DNA from: Coprococcus sp. OM04-5BH
GTDB lineage: Bacteria; Bacillota; Clostridia; Lachnospirales; Lachnospiraceae
DNA length: 64,000 bases
Assembly (NCBI RefSeq): GCF_003482105.1
Contig: NZ_QULM01000001.1
Span: 868,001-932,000, forward strand
Direction: 5' to 3'
Below are positions 44,618 to 53,325 of the stretch, one piece after another. Each line of letters starts with the position of its first letter. Positions within the stretch are counted from its first letter, which is position 1. The notes beneath the pieces were generated by a model, which was not told where the DNA came from, did no database searches, and saw only the letters and a program-made list of their open reading frames with translations. A program made the position numbers and the translations under genes.

Positions 44618-46744
44618 TTACAGGTGGAGTACTCTGGCTCCAAGCTCCTTAGTCTTTCCTACATTCCAGAAGTTCTCTCCAAGGTATCCGCAGGTTCTTC
44701 TGGTTACATTCATCTTGGCATGATCCTTGTTGCCGCACTGTGGACATTCCCACTCGCCTTCATTGTTTATGATTATCTCGCCGTCGTATCCGCATACATG
44801 GCAGTAGTCAGACTTTGTGTTGAACTCTGCATACTGGATATTATCGTAGATATATCTTACAACTTCAGCAAGGGCGTCAAGGTTATTTCTCATATTTGGA
44901 ATTTCTACATATGAGATAGCACCACCGCTTGATATATTCTGGAACTGGCTTTCAAATCTGAACTTGCTGAAAGCGTCGATCTTCTCACGGACATCAACAT
45001 GGTATGAATTGGTGTAGTAGCCCTTGTCTGTAACATCCTTGATAGTGCCGAAGCGTTCCTTGTCGATACGTGCGAATCTGTAGCAGAGGCTCTCTGCCGG
45101 TGTTCCGTATAAGCCGAAGCCAAGACCGGTATCTGCCTTCCATTTGTCGCAGGCTGCACGAAGATGTTTCATGACCTTAAGGGCAAATTCCTCACCCTTA
45201 GGATCTGTATGGCTTACACCTGTCATGAGCTTAGTCATCTCATATACGCCTATATATCCAAGAGATATTGTTGAATATCCGTTGTGTAAGAGTGGATCGA
45301 TGACCTCACCCTTCTTAAGTCTTGCGATAGCACCATACTGCCAGTGGACAGGGCTTACATCTGAGGTTACACCCTCAAGGGCTCTGTGACGGCACATAAG
45401 TGCATCGTAGCAGAGCTGAAGTCTCTCGTCCAACAGGCTCCAGAACTTATCCTCATTGCCCTTTGAAAGGATGGCAATCTGAGGGAGGTTAAGGGATACA
45501 ACACCCTGATTGAAACGTCCTTCCCACTTGTAATTACCATTTTCATCCTTCCATGGAGATAAGAATGAACGGCATCCCATACATGAGAATACATTTCCCT
45601 CGTAGTTCTCACGCATTTTCTTTGCTGAGATATAGTCAGGATACATTCTCTTGGCTGAACACTTGATGGCAAGCTTGGTAAGATAGTCGTATTTGCCGCC
45701 CTTTAAGCAGTTATGCTCGTCAAGAACATAGATAAGCTTAGGGAAAGCAGGTGTTACATACACACCAACCTCATTCTTTATTCCTTCGATACGCTGACGA
45801 AGGATCTCCTCTATTATCATGGCATTTTCTTCTACGTACTCATCATTCTCATCGAGGTTAAGGAAGAGAGTGACAAAAGGAGACTGACCGTTTGTGGTCA
45901 TAAGGGTATTTATCTGATACTGGATAGTCTGTACGCCTGAACGGAGCTCATCATTTACACGCTCACGTACAAGAGTGTCTATGGTTTCCTGATCGATAGT
46001 GTCGCCAACGGCAGCGGAAATCTTCTTCTGGTACTTGTCGTGACTCTTTCTGAGGTATTTGCCCAGATGTCTGATGTCCACGCTCTGTCCGCCGTACTGG
46101 CTTGAAGCAACAGACGCAATGATCTGTGTAACTATGGTACATGCAACCTGGAAGCTCTTAGGGCTCTCGATAAGCTTGCCGTTCATAACTGTTCCGTTGT
46201 CCAACATGTCGCCTATGTTTATAAGGCAGCAGTTAAATATAGGCTGGAGGAAATAATCCGCATCATGGAAGTGGATAGCACCTTCCTCATGAGCCTTTGA
46301 TATCTTCTCAGGAAGAAGCATTCTCTTGGTAAGATCCTTTGAAACCTCGCCGGCAATAAGGTCACGCTGTGTTGAGGCAACAGTTGCGTTCTTATTGGAA
46401 TTCTCCTCCATTACATCCTTATTTCTGTTCTGGATGAGGCTTAAGATAGAGTCATCAGTGGTGTTTGCCTTTCTGATGAGCTCACGGCTGTAACGGTAGA
46501 TTATGTAGGTCTTGGCAAGGACAAATTTGCCGTCCTCCATAAGCTTCTGCTCGATGATATCCTGGATATCCTCAACCAACATTCTCTTTCTGTGCTTGGC
46601 CTCTATTCCTTCTACTATTTCTTCAATTTTCTCGTCGCTGATCTTCTCACACGGCTCAACCTCTGCGTTGGCCTTGCGGATAGCAACCATAATCTTGTTA
46701 CGGTCGTATGTGACCGCTCTGCCATCTCTCTTGATTACCTGCAT
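44618..46744 (-). CDS. nrdD: Anaerobic ribonucleoside-triphosphate reductase
   Basis: A 708-residue class III ribonucleotide reductase that makes dNTPs without oxygen. An ATP-cone allosteric domain (about 1-95, beginning MQVIKRDGRAVTYDRNKI) precedes the ten-stranded barrel. The C-terminus has the zinc site (CHVCGY and CPQCG) and the glycyl-radical motif RRTCGYLG (Gly about 686). Its oxygen sensitivity implies a strict or facultative anaerobe. It has a promoter with two NrdR-like boxes and a terminator-like leader hairpin. nrdG follows. Confidence 0.98.
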   Translation of the reverse strand: MQVIKRDGRAVTYDRNKIMVAIRKANAEVEPCEKISDEKIEEIVEGIEAKHRKRMLVEDIQDIIEQKLMEDGKFVLAKTYIIYRYSRELIRKANTTDDSILSLIQNRNKDVMEENSNKNATVASTQRDLIAGEVSKDLTKRMLLPEKISKAHEEGAIHFHDADYFLQPIFNCCLINIGDMLDNGTVMNGKLIESPKSFQVACTIVTQIIASVASSQYGGQSVDIRHLGKYLRKSHDKYQKKISAAVGDTIDQETIDTLVRERVNDELRSGVQTIQYQINTLMTTNGQSPFVTLFLNLDENDEYVEENAMIIEEILRQRIEGIKNEVGVYVTPAFPKLIYVLDEHNCLKGGKYDYLTKLAIKCSAKRMYPDYISAKKMRENYEGNVFSCMGCRSFLSPWKDENGNYKWEGRFNQGVVSLNLPQIAILSKGNEDKFWSLLDERLQLCYDALMCRHRALEGVTSDVSPVHWQYGAIARLKKGEVIDPLLHNGYSTISLGYIGVYEMTKLMTGVSHTDPKGEEFALKVMKHLRAACDKWKADTGLGFGLYGTPAESLCYRFARIDKERFGTIKDVTDKGYYTNSYHVDVREKIDAFSKFRFESQFQNISSGGAISYVEIPNMRNNLDALAEVVRYIYDNIQYAEFNTKSDYCHVCGYDGEIIINNEGEWECPQCGNKDHAKMNVTRRTCGYLGENFWNVGKTKELGARVLHL

Positions 46745-46791
46745 GGTCGTTTTTCTCCCCTTGGTTTTAACAAATAATGCCTGTTTTGCGC

Positions 46792-46837
46792 AAAAAAATA
46801 GCGATTTTCAAAATTTTGTGTCTCAAAAATCGTTATT
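46792..46837 (-). promoter_or_regulatory. Terminator-like hairpin in the nrdD leader
   Basis: On the minus strand AATA and CGATTTT pair with AAAATCG and TATT (one A/C mismatch), directly followed by T residues. It lies between the promoter and the start codon, so it could attenuate nrdD transcription. Confidence 0.5.
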
Positions 46838-46881
46838 AAGTCCCAGCGGTCAGAGTGTATCTCTCTGCCGTACAAGTTTGG

Positions 46882-46966
46882 ATTATAGCACCTGAAAAAT
46901 TATTTGTCTATATAGAATCACACAAAATATTGAAAAGATAAATTATGTAAACACAATATGTGGTAT
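46882..46966 (-). promoter_or_regulatory. nrdD promoter with two NrdR-like boxes
   Basis: On the minus strand TAGACA and TATAAT are 17 bases apart (46910-46882). Upstream lie ACACAAAATATTGAAA (46920-46935) and ACACAATATGTGGTAT (46951-46966), 31 bases start to start. NrdR, the dNTP-level repressor, is known to bind paired 16-bp boxes like ACACWATATATWGTGT about three helical turns apart. The second box matches 13 of 16 positions, the first about 11. The 449-base divergent gap 46745-47193 shows nothing else. Confidence 0.7.
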
Positions 46967-47193
46967 TAGTTTAGAATATGTGATGAATGAAAAAATAAAC
47001 AAAGTTCCTTGGCAAATATGCAGAAAATCACAAATGAGCCCCTGCAAATGTGGAAAAAGTATGAATTTATGGTGTAATCACTATACTTTTAATTTGAAAT
47101 GTGATATAAACCTAAAATAGGTGAAGGCATACCATGTTGTGCCGGATACAGGTTTGATAAGCTTTATATAATGAAAGAAGAGGTATATTGATA

Positions 47194-48459
47194 ATGAGAA
47201 AATTTAAGAGAACATTTGCAGTAGCTATTGCTCTTGCAATGTCAGTTTCAATGTTTTCAGGCTGTGGAGATAAGAAGGACGGCGGTACGATCTCTGACGC
47301 AACAGCAACAGACGCCCAGTCAGCTTCTACAGAGGAGACAACATTAGCAACAGATAATATGGATCTTGACAAGTATATTTCATACTATGCAGAGAACGTA
47401 ACTCTCGGAGATTACAAGAATATCGAGTACAGCTACGAGGTTGCTGCAGTAAGTGATTCAGATATCCAGAGCAGTGTGGATTCGTTCTTGAGCGAGAACG
47501 CTACATATGACGAGGACAAGGAAAGTGAAGCGAAGACAGGCGACACTGTGAATATTGACTTTACAGGAAAGATCGATGGTGTTGAGTTCGACGGCGGATC
47601 AGGAACAAATTATGATCTTGTTCTTGGAAGCGGTTCATTTATAGACGATTTCGAGGACCAGATAGTGGGACATAAGGCAGGAGATACATTCGATGTGGCG
47701 GTTACATTCCCTGACGACTACGGAAACGATGACTTAAATGGTAAGGATGCTGTATTTACAACAACTCTTAACTATATAAAGCTTACCCACACCCCTGAGC
47801 TTACAGATGAGCTTGTTGCGGAGAATACTGATTTCAGCAATGTAGCCGATTACAAGCAGGATCTTAAGAACAATCTGTACAACAGCAACAAGGAGAACGC
47901 ACTTGCTGCAGTACAGAACAAGGTTATGACAACAGCCATTGATAACTCAACCATAGAGAATATTCCTGAGGATGAGGTTGCCCAGACTGCAAATGATATT
48001 ATCGCAAAGCTTAAGCAGACGGCTTCAAGCTACAATATCGAATTTACAGATTACATCAATTATGCATACGGCTATGATGACGAGGAGAAGTTCAATGAGT
48101 ATGTAACAACCGTATGTCAGGAGACTGTTAAGGAGAAGATGGTTGTATGTGCAGTTGCAAAGGCTGAGAATATCACAGTTACTGACGCTGATGTGGACGC
48201 ATATGTAAACAAGATGGCTGAAGACTACAGCACAGATGCAAGTACAGTAAAAAGCACATATAAGGAAGCTGACCTCAGATACTATACTCTTGCAGAGAAG
48301 GTTATGAATTTCCTTATTGAGAACGGTAAGAATACATCAAACAATATCAATCCTCTTGATGATGAGACAGAGGCCCCTGCTGTAGATGAGACTACAGAGG
48401 CTGACACAGCCGAGGACGCTGCTTCTACAGAGGAAACAGAGACAACAACAGAGGAATAA
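47194..48459 (+). CDS. Exported trigger-factor-like lipoprotein, copy 1
   Basis: A 421-residue lipoprotein with lipobox FSGC (Cys about 25). It carries an FKBP-type isomerase domain (GDTVNIDFTGKIDGVEFDGG, about 115-200) and a helical C-terminal domain like that of trigger factor, but not its ribosome-binding N-terminus. Trigger factor is normally cytoplasmic; here the export signal and acidic Thr/Glu tail put it outside the membrane as a folding factor. ATG 47194 follows AGAAGAGG by 10 bases; TTG 47188 is an alternative. The paralogue starts 5 bases after the stop. Confidence 0.88.
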   Translation: MRKFKRTFAVAIALAMSVSMFSGCGDKKDGGTISDATATDAQSASTEETTLATDNMDLDKYISYYAENVTLGDYKNIEYSYEVAAVSDSDIQSSVDSFLSENATYDEDKESEAKTGDTVNIDFTGKIDGVEFDGGSGTNYDLVLGSGSFIDDFEDQIVGHKAGDTFDVAVTFPDDYGNDDLNGKDAVFTTTLNYIKLTHTPELTDELVAENTDFSNVADYKQDLKNNLYNSNKENALAAVQNKVMTTAIDNSTIENIPEDEVAQTANDIIAKLKQTASSYNIEFTDYINYAYGYDDEEKFNEYVTTVCQETVKEKMVVCAVAKAENITVTDADVDAYVNKMAEDYSTDASTVKSTYKEADLRYYTLAEKVMNFLIENGKNTSNNINPLDDETEAPAVDETTEADTAEDAASTEETETTTEE

Positions 48460-48464
48460 AAAGT

Positions 48465-49634
48465 ATGAAGAAGAGGATTATAGCTGTTACACTTACATGT
48501 GTTCTTGGTCTCTCAATGCTTGCAGGCTGCGGAAAGACAGTAAGTGATTATGACAGATACAGTGCATGTGCCACTATAGGAAGCTATGAGGGACTTGAGT
48601 ATGTTCCTGCTTCAAGAGAGTTAGCTGATGATGCGGTGCAGAATAAGATAGACCAGTTCTGTAACCAGAATTCAGTGAAGTCTGAGGATAAGGAAAGTGC
48701 CATTAAGAGCGGTGACGTGGTGAATATCAACTATGTCAAGACTGTTGACGGAGAAGAAGTCAGCAGTGAAAAATCTGATGACGGATACGAGCTCACAATA
48801 GGAAATAATGTACTTGGAGATGGTTTTGACGATCAGCTTGTGGGTGTTAAGCCGGGAGAGAGTAAGACAGTAACCGTTACATATGCCGAGGACAATGCAG
48901 ATACAACCCTTGCAGGTAAGACAGCAGAGTTTAAAGTGGATGTTAATTATATTTCAGTTACAACAATACCTGAGTACACAAATGAACTGGTAAATAAGGC
49001 AACAGACGGTGAGTATACAACTACAGAAGCGTACACACAGTACCTTACAGAGCAGGCTACAGATGAGAAGAACAGAGAGGCAGACAATGCTGACAGATCT
49101 TCGGTGCTTAAAGAATTGATAGCCAATACAACATTTACCAAGTATCCTGAGGACGAGGTTAAGTCATATATGAACTCTATTGTGTCAAACCTCGAGAGCA
49201 CTGCAAGCCAGTACGGAATAGGTATTGAGACATACGCAGGATATATGGGATACAACAACGAGGCTGATTTCCTTAATTACCTCTATACATCTGTTGAGAA
49301 TGTAATGCAGGAGAAGATTGTTGTTACCATTATTGCAGAAAAGGAAGGACTTAATGCTACAGATGATGATCTTGCAGCATACAAGCAGAGCCTTGCAGAT
49401 GATTACAGTGTAGAGGTTTCTGATATAGAAACATATTATTCAGACAGCGATCTCAGATTTTATACAACAGAAAAGAAGGTCCTTGACTATCTTGTAAGCA
49501 AAGGTAAGCAGGTGGAGAGTACCGAGGAGAGTTCAGAGGCTGCAACCGAGACCGGGGATACAGATGAAGCAACATCGGAGACCGAGACCGCATCAGAGAC
49601 TGAGGCTGCATCAGAGGCAGATACTGTTCAGTAG
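48465..49634 (+). CDS. Exported trigger-factor-like lipoprotein, copy 2
   Basis: A 389-residue lipoprotein with lipobox LAGC (Cys about 22), a paralogue of the upstream protein. The FKBP-like domain (GDVVNINYVKTVDGEEVSS, about 80-170) has changed several positions that are aromatic in active FKBPs (FTGK is replaced by YVKT), so isomerase activity may be reduced. The helical C-terminal domain aligns with copy 1 (SDSDLRFYTTEKKVLDYLVSKGK against EADLRYYTLAEKVMNFLIENGK). The tail is rich in Glu, Thr, Ser and Ala. Encoded 5 bases after copy 1, so one mRNA makes both. Confidence 0.85.
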   Translation: MKKRIIAVTLTCVLGLSMLAGCGKTVSDYDRYSACATIGSYEGLEYVPASRELADDAVQNKIDQFCNQNSVKSEDKESAIKSGDVVNINYVKTVDGEEVSSEKSDDGYELTIGNNVLGDGFDDQLVGVKPGESKTVTVTYAEDNADTTLAGKTAEFKVDVNYISVTTIPEYTNELVNKATDGEYTTTEAYTQYLTEQATDEKNREADNADRSSVLKELIANTTFTKYPEDEVKSYMNSIVSNLESTASQYGIGIETYAGYMGYNNEADFLNYLYTSVENVMQEKIVVTIIAEKEGLNATDDDLAAYKQSLADDYSVEVSDIETYYSDSDLRFYTTEKKVLDYLVSKGKQVESTEESSEAATETGDTDEATSETETASETEAASEADTVQ

Positions 49635-49725
49635 ATTTTGACAGAGATATTGATTGATATATGATTGCAGTCGGCAGTGGGACTAAAAAGACAAAACCAT
49701 TGTATAAAAAATCGCAAAATATAGG

Positions 49726-49754
49726 TTGAAATGGGAAAAGGCATATGATATAAT
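49726..49754 (+). promoter_or_regulatory. Promoter of the tRNA-Leu gene
   Basis: TTGAAA and TATAAT are 17 bases apart and end 43 bases before the tRNA. Confidence 0.75.
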
Positions 49755-49797
49755 TCATAAGGCTTGTAGCACACGCTATGGCTTTTGTATCATAAAC

Positions 49798-49881
49798 GCA
49801 GTTGTGGCGGAATTGGCATACGCGCATGATTCAGGTTCATGTCCACTTACGTGGGTGTGGGTTCAAGTCCCATCAACTGCA
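49798..49881 (+). tRNA. tRNA-Leu (anticodon CAG)
   Basis: An 84-base class II tRNA. The acceptor arms GCAGTTG and CAACTGC pair, with discriminator A. The anticodon stem CATGA/TCATG holds TTCAGGT, so the anticodon CAG is at 49832-49834 and reads CUG. The variable arm is long, as expected for Leu, and the T-arm is GGGTTCAAGTCCC. CCA is not encoded. An own promoter and terminator flank it. Confidence 0.95.
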
Positions 49882-49882
49882 T

Positions 49883-49912
49883 AGAGGATGTAAATAACTA
49901 CATCCTCTTTTC
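49883..49912 (+). terminator. Intrinsic terminator after tRNA-Leu
   Basis: AGAGGATGTA and TACATCCTCT form a perfect 10-bp stem, followed by TTTCTTTTG. Confidence 0.92.
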
Positions 49913-49951
49913 TTTTGAGTAAGGTAAAGAATTTTTAGGAGGTTATTTTTT

Positions 49952-50437
49952 ATGGCTGAGAAAAAGACAATAGTTACTTATAAAGGTCTCAAGGATATTG
50001 AGGGAGAATTACAGGATTTAAAAGTAAACAAACGTAGAGAGATCGCTGCAAAGATCAAGGAAGCCAGAGAACAGGGTGACCTTTCTGAGAATGCTGAGTA
50101 TGATGCAGCTAAGGACGAGCAGAGAGATATAGAGAATAGGATTGAACAGTTAGAGGCAATTCTTAAGAATGTTGAAGTCGTTGACGAGGACGAGGTTGAC
50201 ACAGATACAGTTGGTATCGGATGTACAGTCAAGGTATTTGATTATGAATTCGATGAGGAGATCGTATATGATATTGTTGGCTCAACCCAGGCAGATATCA
50301 TGAAGAACAAGATTTCCGACGAGTCACCTGTAGGAATGGCATTAAAAGGTGCCAAGGTTGGTAGTGAAGTGACAGTTGAAGCTCCTGACGGAGAGTTCAA
50401 GTACAGAGTATTGGAGATTAAGAGACAGGAGATGTAG
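49952..50437 (+). CDS. greA: Transcription elongation factor GreA
   Basis: A 161-residue factor that stimulates transcript cleavage in backtracked RNA polymerase. The N-terminal coiled coil has EAREQGDLSENAEYDAAKDE with the tip acidic residues, and the C-terminal FKBP-like domain has ISDESPVGMALKGAKVG. Full length. AGGAGG precedes the ATG. It is followed after 97 bases by lysS, a common clostridial order. Confidence 0.98.
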   Translation: MAEKKTIVTYKGLKDIEGELQDLKVNKRREIAAKIKEAREQGDLSENAEYDAAKDEQRDIENRIEQLEAILKNVEVVDEDEVDTDTVGIGCTVKVFDYEFDEEIVYDIVGSTQADIMKNKISDESPVGMALKGAKVGSEVTVEAPDGEFKYRVLEIKRQEM

Positions 50438-50534
50438 TACATATCCATTTGCAATGAATATGTGTGATATTGACGTGTCATCAGATATATAAAGATATTT
50501 TTGAATTTTGATTATTAGATTTTAAGGTGAAGAA

Positions 50535-52034
50535 ATGGCAGGACAGAATAACAACAATCAGGAAAAGGCACAGGATTTAAATCAGCTCAGAAAGGTTCGT
50601 AGAGAGAAGCTCGCTAACCTCCAGGCTGAGGGAAAGAATCCATTTGCTATTACAAAGTATGATGTAGATACACATGCAAATGACTGTAAGGAAAAGTATG
50701 ACGAGTACGAAGGAAAGAATGTAAGCATTGCAGGTCGTCTCATGGCGAAGCGTGTAATGGGTAAGGCTTCCTTCTGTAACGTACAGGATATATCAGGAAA
50801 CATCCAGTGCTATGTTGCAAGGGATGAGATCGGTGAGGAGCCATATGCAGGCTTCAAGAAAATGGATATCGGTGATATCGTTGGAATAAAGGGCTTTGTG
50901 TTCACCACAAAGATGGGAGAGATCTCTATTCATGTTAAGGAGATCACACTTCTCTCAAAGAGTCTCCAGATCCTTCCGGAGAAGTTCCATGGTCTTACAG
51001 ACACAGATATGAGATACAGACAGAGATATGTTGATCTTATTATGAACGAGGAGTCCAAGAAGACATTCATTACCCGTTCAAGGATCATAAGCGAGATCAG
51101 AAGATGGTTAGACGGACAGGGCTTCCTTGAGGTTGAGACACCTATGCTTGTGTCAAATGCCGGCGGTGCTGCTGCAAGACCATTTGAGACCCACTACAAT
51201 GCTCTTGATGAGGACGTTAAGCTTCGTATTTCCCTTGAGTTATACCTTAAGAGACTTATCGTAGGCGGACTTGAGAAGGTATACGAGATCGGTCGTGTAT
51301 TCAGAAACGAAGGCGTAGATACAAGACACAATCCTGAGTTCACACTTATGGAGCTCTATCAGGCATATACTGACTACTACGGAATGATGGATCTTACAGA
51401 GAATCTCTTACGTCATCTTGCAGAGACAGTATGCGGAAGCAGCAAGATCACATACAACGGTATCGAGCTTGACTTCGGCAAGCCATTTGAGAGAATTACA
51501 ATGAATGACTGTATCAAGAAGTATACAGGCATTGATTTTGATACAGTTAAGAGCGATGAGGAAGCTAAGAAGCTGGCAGACGAGCACCATGTAGAGTATG
51601 AGGATCGTCATACAAAGGGCGATATCATCAACCTTTTCTTCGAGGAATTCTGTGAGGAGAAGCTGGTACAGCCTACGTTTGTTATGGATCATCCGCTTGC
51701 TATCTCACCACTTACCAAGAAGAAGCCTGAGGATCCTGAGAAGGTTGAACGTTTCGAGCTTTTCATCAATACATGGGAGATGTGTAACGCATACTCCGAG
51801 CTTAATGATCCTATTGATCAGAGAGAGCGTTTCGCAGCCCAGGACGCAGCATTTGCAGCAGGCGATGAGGAAGCAAACCATACAGACGAGGATTTCTTAA
51901 ATGCTCTTGAGGTTGGTATGCCACCTACAGGCGGTATCGGATACGGTATTGACAGACTGGTAATGCTCCTTACAGACAGTGCAGCGATCCGTGATGTACT
52001 GCTCTTCCCGACGATGAAGTCTATTGATAAGTAG
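50535..52034 (+). CDS. lysS: Lysyl-tRNA synthetase, class II
   Basis: A 499-residue class II synthetase. An OB-fold anticodon-binding domain (about 55-160) is followed by the catalytic domain with motif 2 (EIGRVFRNEGVDTRHNPEFT) and motif 3 (GGIGYGIDRLVMLLTD). Full length, ending LLFPTMKSIDK. The gene is intact at its 3' end although the integrative element begins within about 50 bases after its stop, so insertion has not damaged it. Confidence 0.98.
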   Translation: MAGQNNNNQEKAQDLNQLRKVRREKLANLQAEGKNPFAITKYDVDTHANDCKEKYDEYEGKNVSIAGRLMAKRVMGKASFCNVQDISGNIQCYVARDEIGEEPYAGFKKMDIGDIVGIKGFVFTTKMGEISIHVKEITLLSKSLQILPEKFHGLTDTDMRYRQRYVDLIMNEESKKTFITRSRIISEIRRWLDGQGFLEVETPMLVSNAGGAAARPFETHYNALDEDVKLRISLELYLKRLIVGGLEKVYEIGRVFRNEGVDTRHNPEFTLMELYQAYTDYYGMMDLTENLLRHLAETVCGSSKITYNGIELDFGKPFERITMNDCIKKYTGIDFDTVKSDEEAKKLADEHHVEYEDRHTKGDIINLFFEEFCEEKLVQPTFVMDHPLAISPLTKKKPEDPEKVERFELFINTWEMCNAYSELNDPIDQRERFAAQDAAFAAGDEEANHTDEDFLNALEVGMPPTGGIGYGIDRLVMLLTDSAAIRDVLLFPTMKSIDK

Positions 52035-52065
52035 GAATGCAGGAAAATCAAGGGTTTCAGAGCGT

Positions 52066-52160
52066 GGATGTACTAAAATATATAGTTGGTCAAGGGGTTT
52101 TGACCAAGATTTGACCAATTTTTGGCATAGTCAAAAAAAGATTAGTACAGGTTAGTACAG
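52066..52160. other. att-like cluster of integrase arm-type repeats
   Basis: Three TTGACCAA boxes: one inverted at 52086-52093, two direct at 52100-52107 and 52111-52118 (11-bp period). Around them GTACTAA (52070-52076) is the inverse of two TTAGTAC(AG) repeats at 52142-52150 and 52152-52160. Such short clustered repeats are typical of tyrosine-recombinase attachment sites. The position between lysS and mobile genes supports this. No integrase gene is present in the window. Confidence 0.5.
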
Positions 52161-52197
52161 ATTGCTTAGTCTGAAAAATTAAAGATTGTATTACTTA

Positions 52198-52238
52198 GAG
52201 GACATTTTCTAAAGAAATTTAGAAGATGTCCTCTTTTT
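52198..52238 (+). terminator. Intrinsic terminator before the DUF6462 genes
   Basis: GAGGACAT pairs with ATGTCCTC, with inner TCTAAA/TTTAGA, followed by TTTTTG. It would shield the element genes from lysS transcription. Confidence 0.85.
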
Positions 52239-52277
52239 GCGTTATAGGAACAATTGAAATACCGAAAGGAGAATAGC

Positions 52278-52505
52278 ATGGAACACACAAAGGCATATCA
52301 GGAATTTAAGAAGAATGGTAATACAAAGTTTGTAAGATATAGCGAAGGAGCAGAAATGTATCATATGAGCGTATCAAAGTTTATGCAAATGGCTAAGGAT
52401 GCCAAAGCAATCTATAAGTTAGGACAGTTAGTACTTGTGAATTTAAAAATATTTGATGAGTACATTGAGACATTCCATATAGTTGATGATGAATTTTATA
52501 AGTAG
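52278..52505 (+). CDS. DUF6462-type small protein, copy 1
   Basis: A 75-residue protein of a family found near the recombination ends of conjugative elements in Lachnospiraceae. The pattern FVRYSEGAEMYHMSVSKFMQ, then AKDAKAIYKLGQLVLVNLKIFDEYIETF, looks like a small excisionase-like winged helix: sense-and-bind helix, Lys/Leu strand and anchor helix. DNA binding is inference. ATG 52278 is chosen because AAAGGAG lies 6 bases before it. Two related genes follow in an overlapping row. Confidence 0.75.
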   Translation: MEHTKAYQEFKKNGNTKFVRYSEGAEMYHMSVSKFMQMAKDAKAIYKLGQLVLVNLKIFDEYIETFHIVDDEFYK

Positions 52506-52514
52506 GTGAAAAGG

Positions 52515-52988
52515 ATGGTAACACAATTACAGCCGGATGTTAGGGCTTATCTTCATGGTGGGGAGGTAATAAAAAGATACATAAGGGTCGAAGAGGTGGC
52601 TCATGAATATGGATTTAGTGTTGAGGAAACTGAATATATAGCTAAGGCTGCAAGTTCTTTATACAAGCTTACCCGTATTCATTTGGTAAAAAAGGAAAGG
52701 TTTGATGAGTTTATGAAACACATATATAAAGTGCCGGGAACAAATAAGCAGATAATCAAAAAGTTTGCGAGAATTGGAGAAGCTTCAATTATATACAGTA
52801 TTGGAAGGCATAGGTTTATCGAGCTGGCTAGAGCAGCAGGTGCTACATATAAAATAAATGAGGGGACAGGAGGGACTGTACTGGTTAATTTAGAAATATT
52901 TGATAATTACATGGAGCAATTCAGACAACCTGTAAGACCTTTGAAAGAGCCGTTATACGGACAGGAAGAAGGTGAATTGAATGAGTAA
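52515..52988 (+). CDS. Double-domain DUF6462-type protein
   Basis: A 157-residue protein that contains the DUF6462-like pattern twice: about residues 20-75 (IRVEEVAHEYGFSVEETEYI and following) and about 88-150 (ARIGEASIIYSIGRHRFIEL, then VNLEIFDNYMEQF). The first half is more divergent. The function is unknown, and DNA binding is inferred from the family and its position near the element end. Start could be ATG 52515 or GTG 52506. The 3' end overlaps the next gene by 8 bases. Confidence 0.7.
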   Translation: MVTQLQPDVRAYLHGGEVIKRYIRVEEVAHEYGFSVEETEYIAKAASSLYKLTRIHLVKKERFDEFMKHIYKVPGTNKQIIKKFARIGEASIIYSIGRHRFIELARAAGATYKINEGTGGTVLVNLEIFDNYMEQFRQPVRPLKEPLYGQEEGELNE

Positions 52989-53280
52989 CTCATATAAGTT
53001 CTATTCAGATACAAAAGACATTATGAAAAAATATGTAAATGCTACTGAGGGAGCCATTATTTATGGCATAAGTAAATCAAGGATTATGGTTTTGGCTTCA
53101 GAAGCAGGGGCAGTATATAAGGTTGGAAATTCAGCATTGATTAATACAGATATTTTTGAAATGTATTTGGAGAAATTTAAGGAACCAACAAGACCATTGC
53201 CCAAACATATTTGGAATAAATTGTCAAGCGAAGATAAAAAAGACCACAATAGTACCTGTTTTGATAAAAAAGACCCGTGA
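52981..53280 (+). CDS. DUF6462-type small protein, copy 3
   Basis: A 99-residue relative of the two upstream proteins (VNATEGAIIYGISKSRIMVL, then GAVYKVGNSALINTDIFEMYLEKF). The C-terminal tail PTRPLPKHIWNKLSSEDKK is like that of the second protein (PVRPLKEPLYG), so these two are the closest pair. It starts inside the end of the previous gene and is probably co-translated. No further intact gene follows for 1.5 kb. Confidence 0.72.
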   Translation: MSNSYKFYSDTKDIMKKYVNATEGAIIYGISKSRIMVLASEAGAVYKVGNSALINTDIFEMYLEKFKEPTRPLPKHIWNKLSSEDKKDHNSTCFDKKDP

Positions 53281-53325
53281 TTGTCACTTTCGGCATTATA
53301 GAAACTAATGTAATATATGGACATT

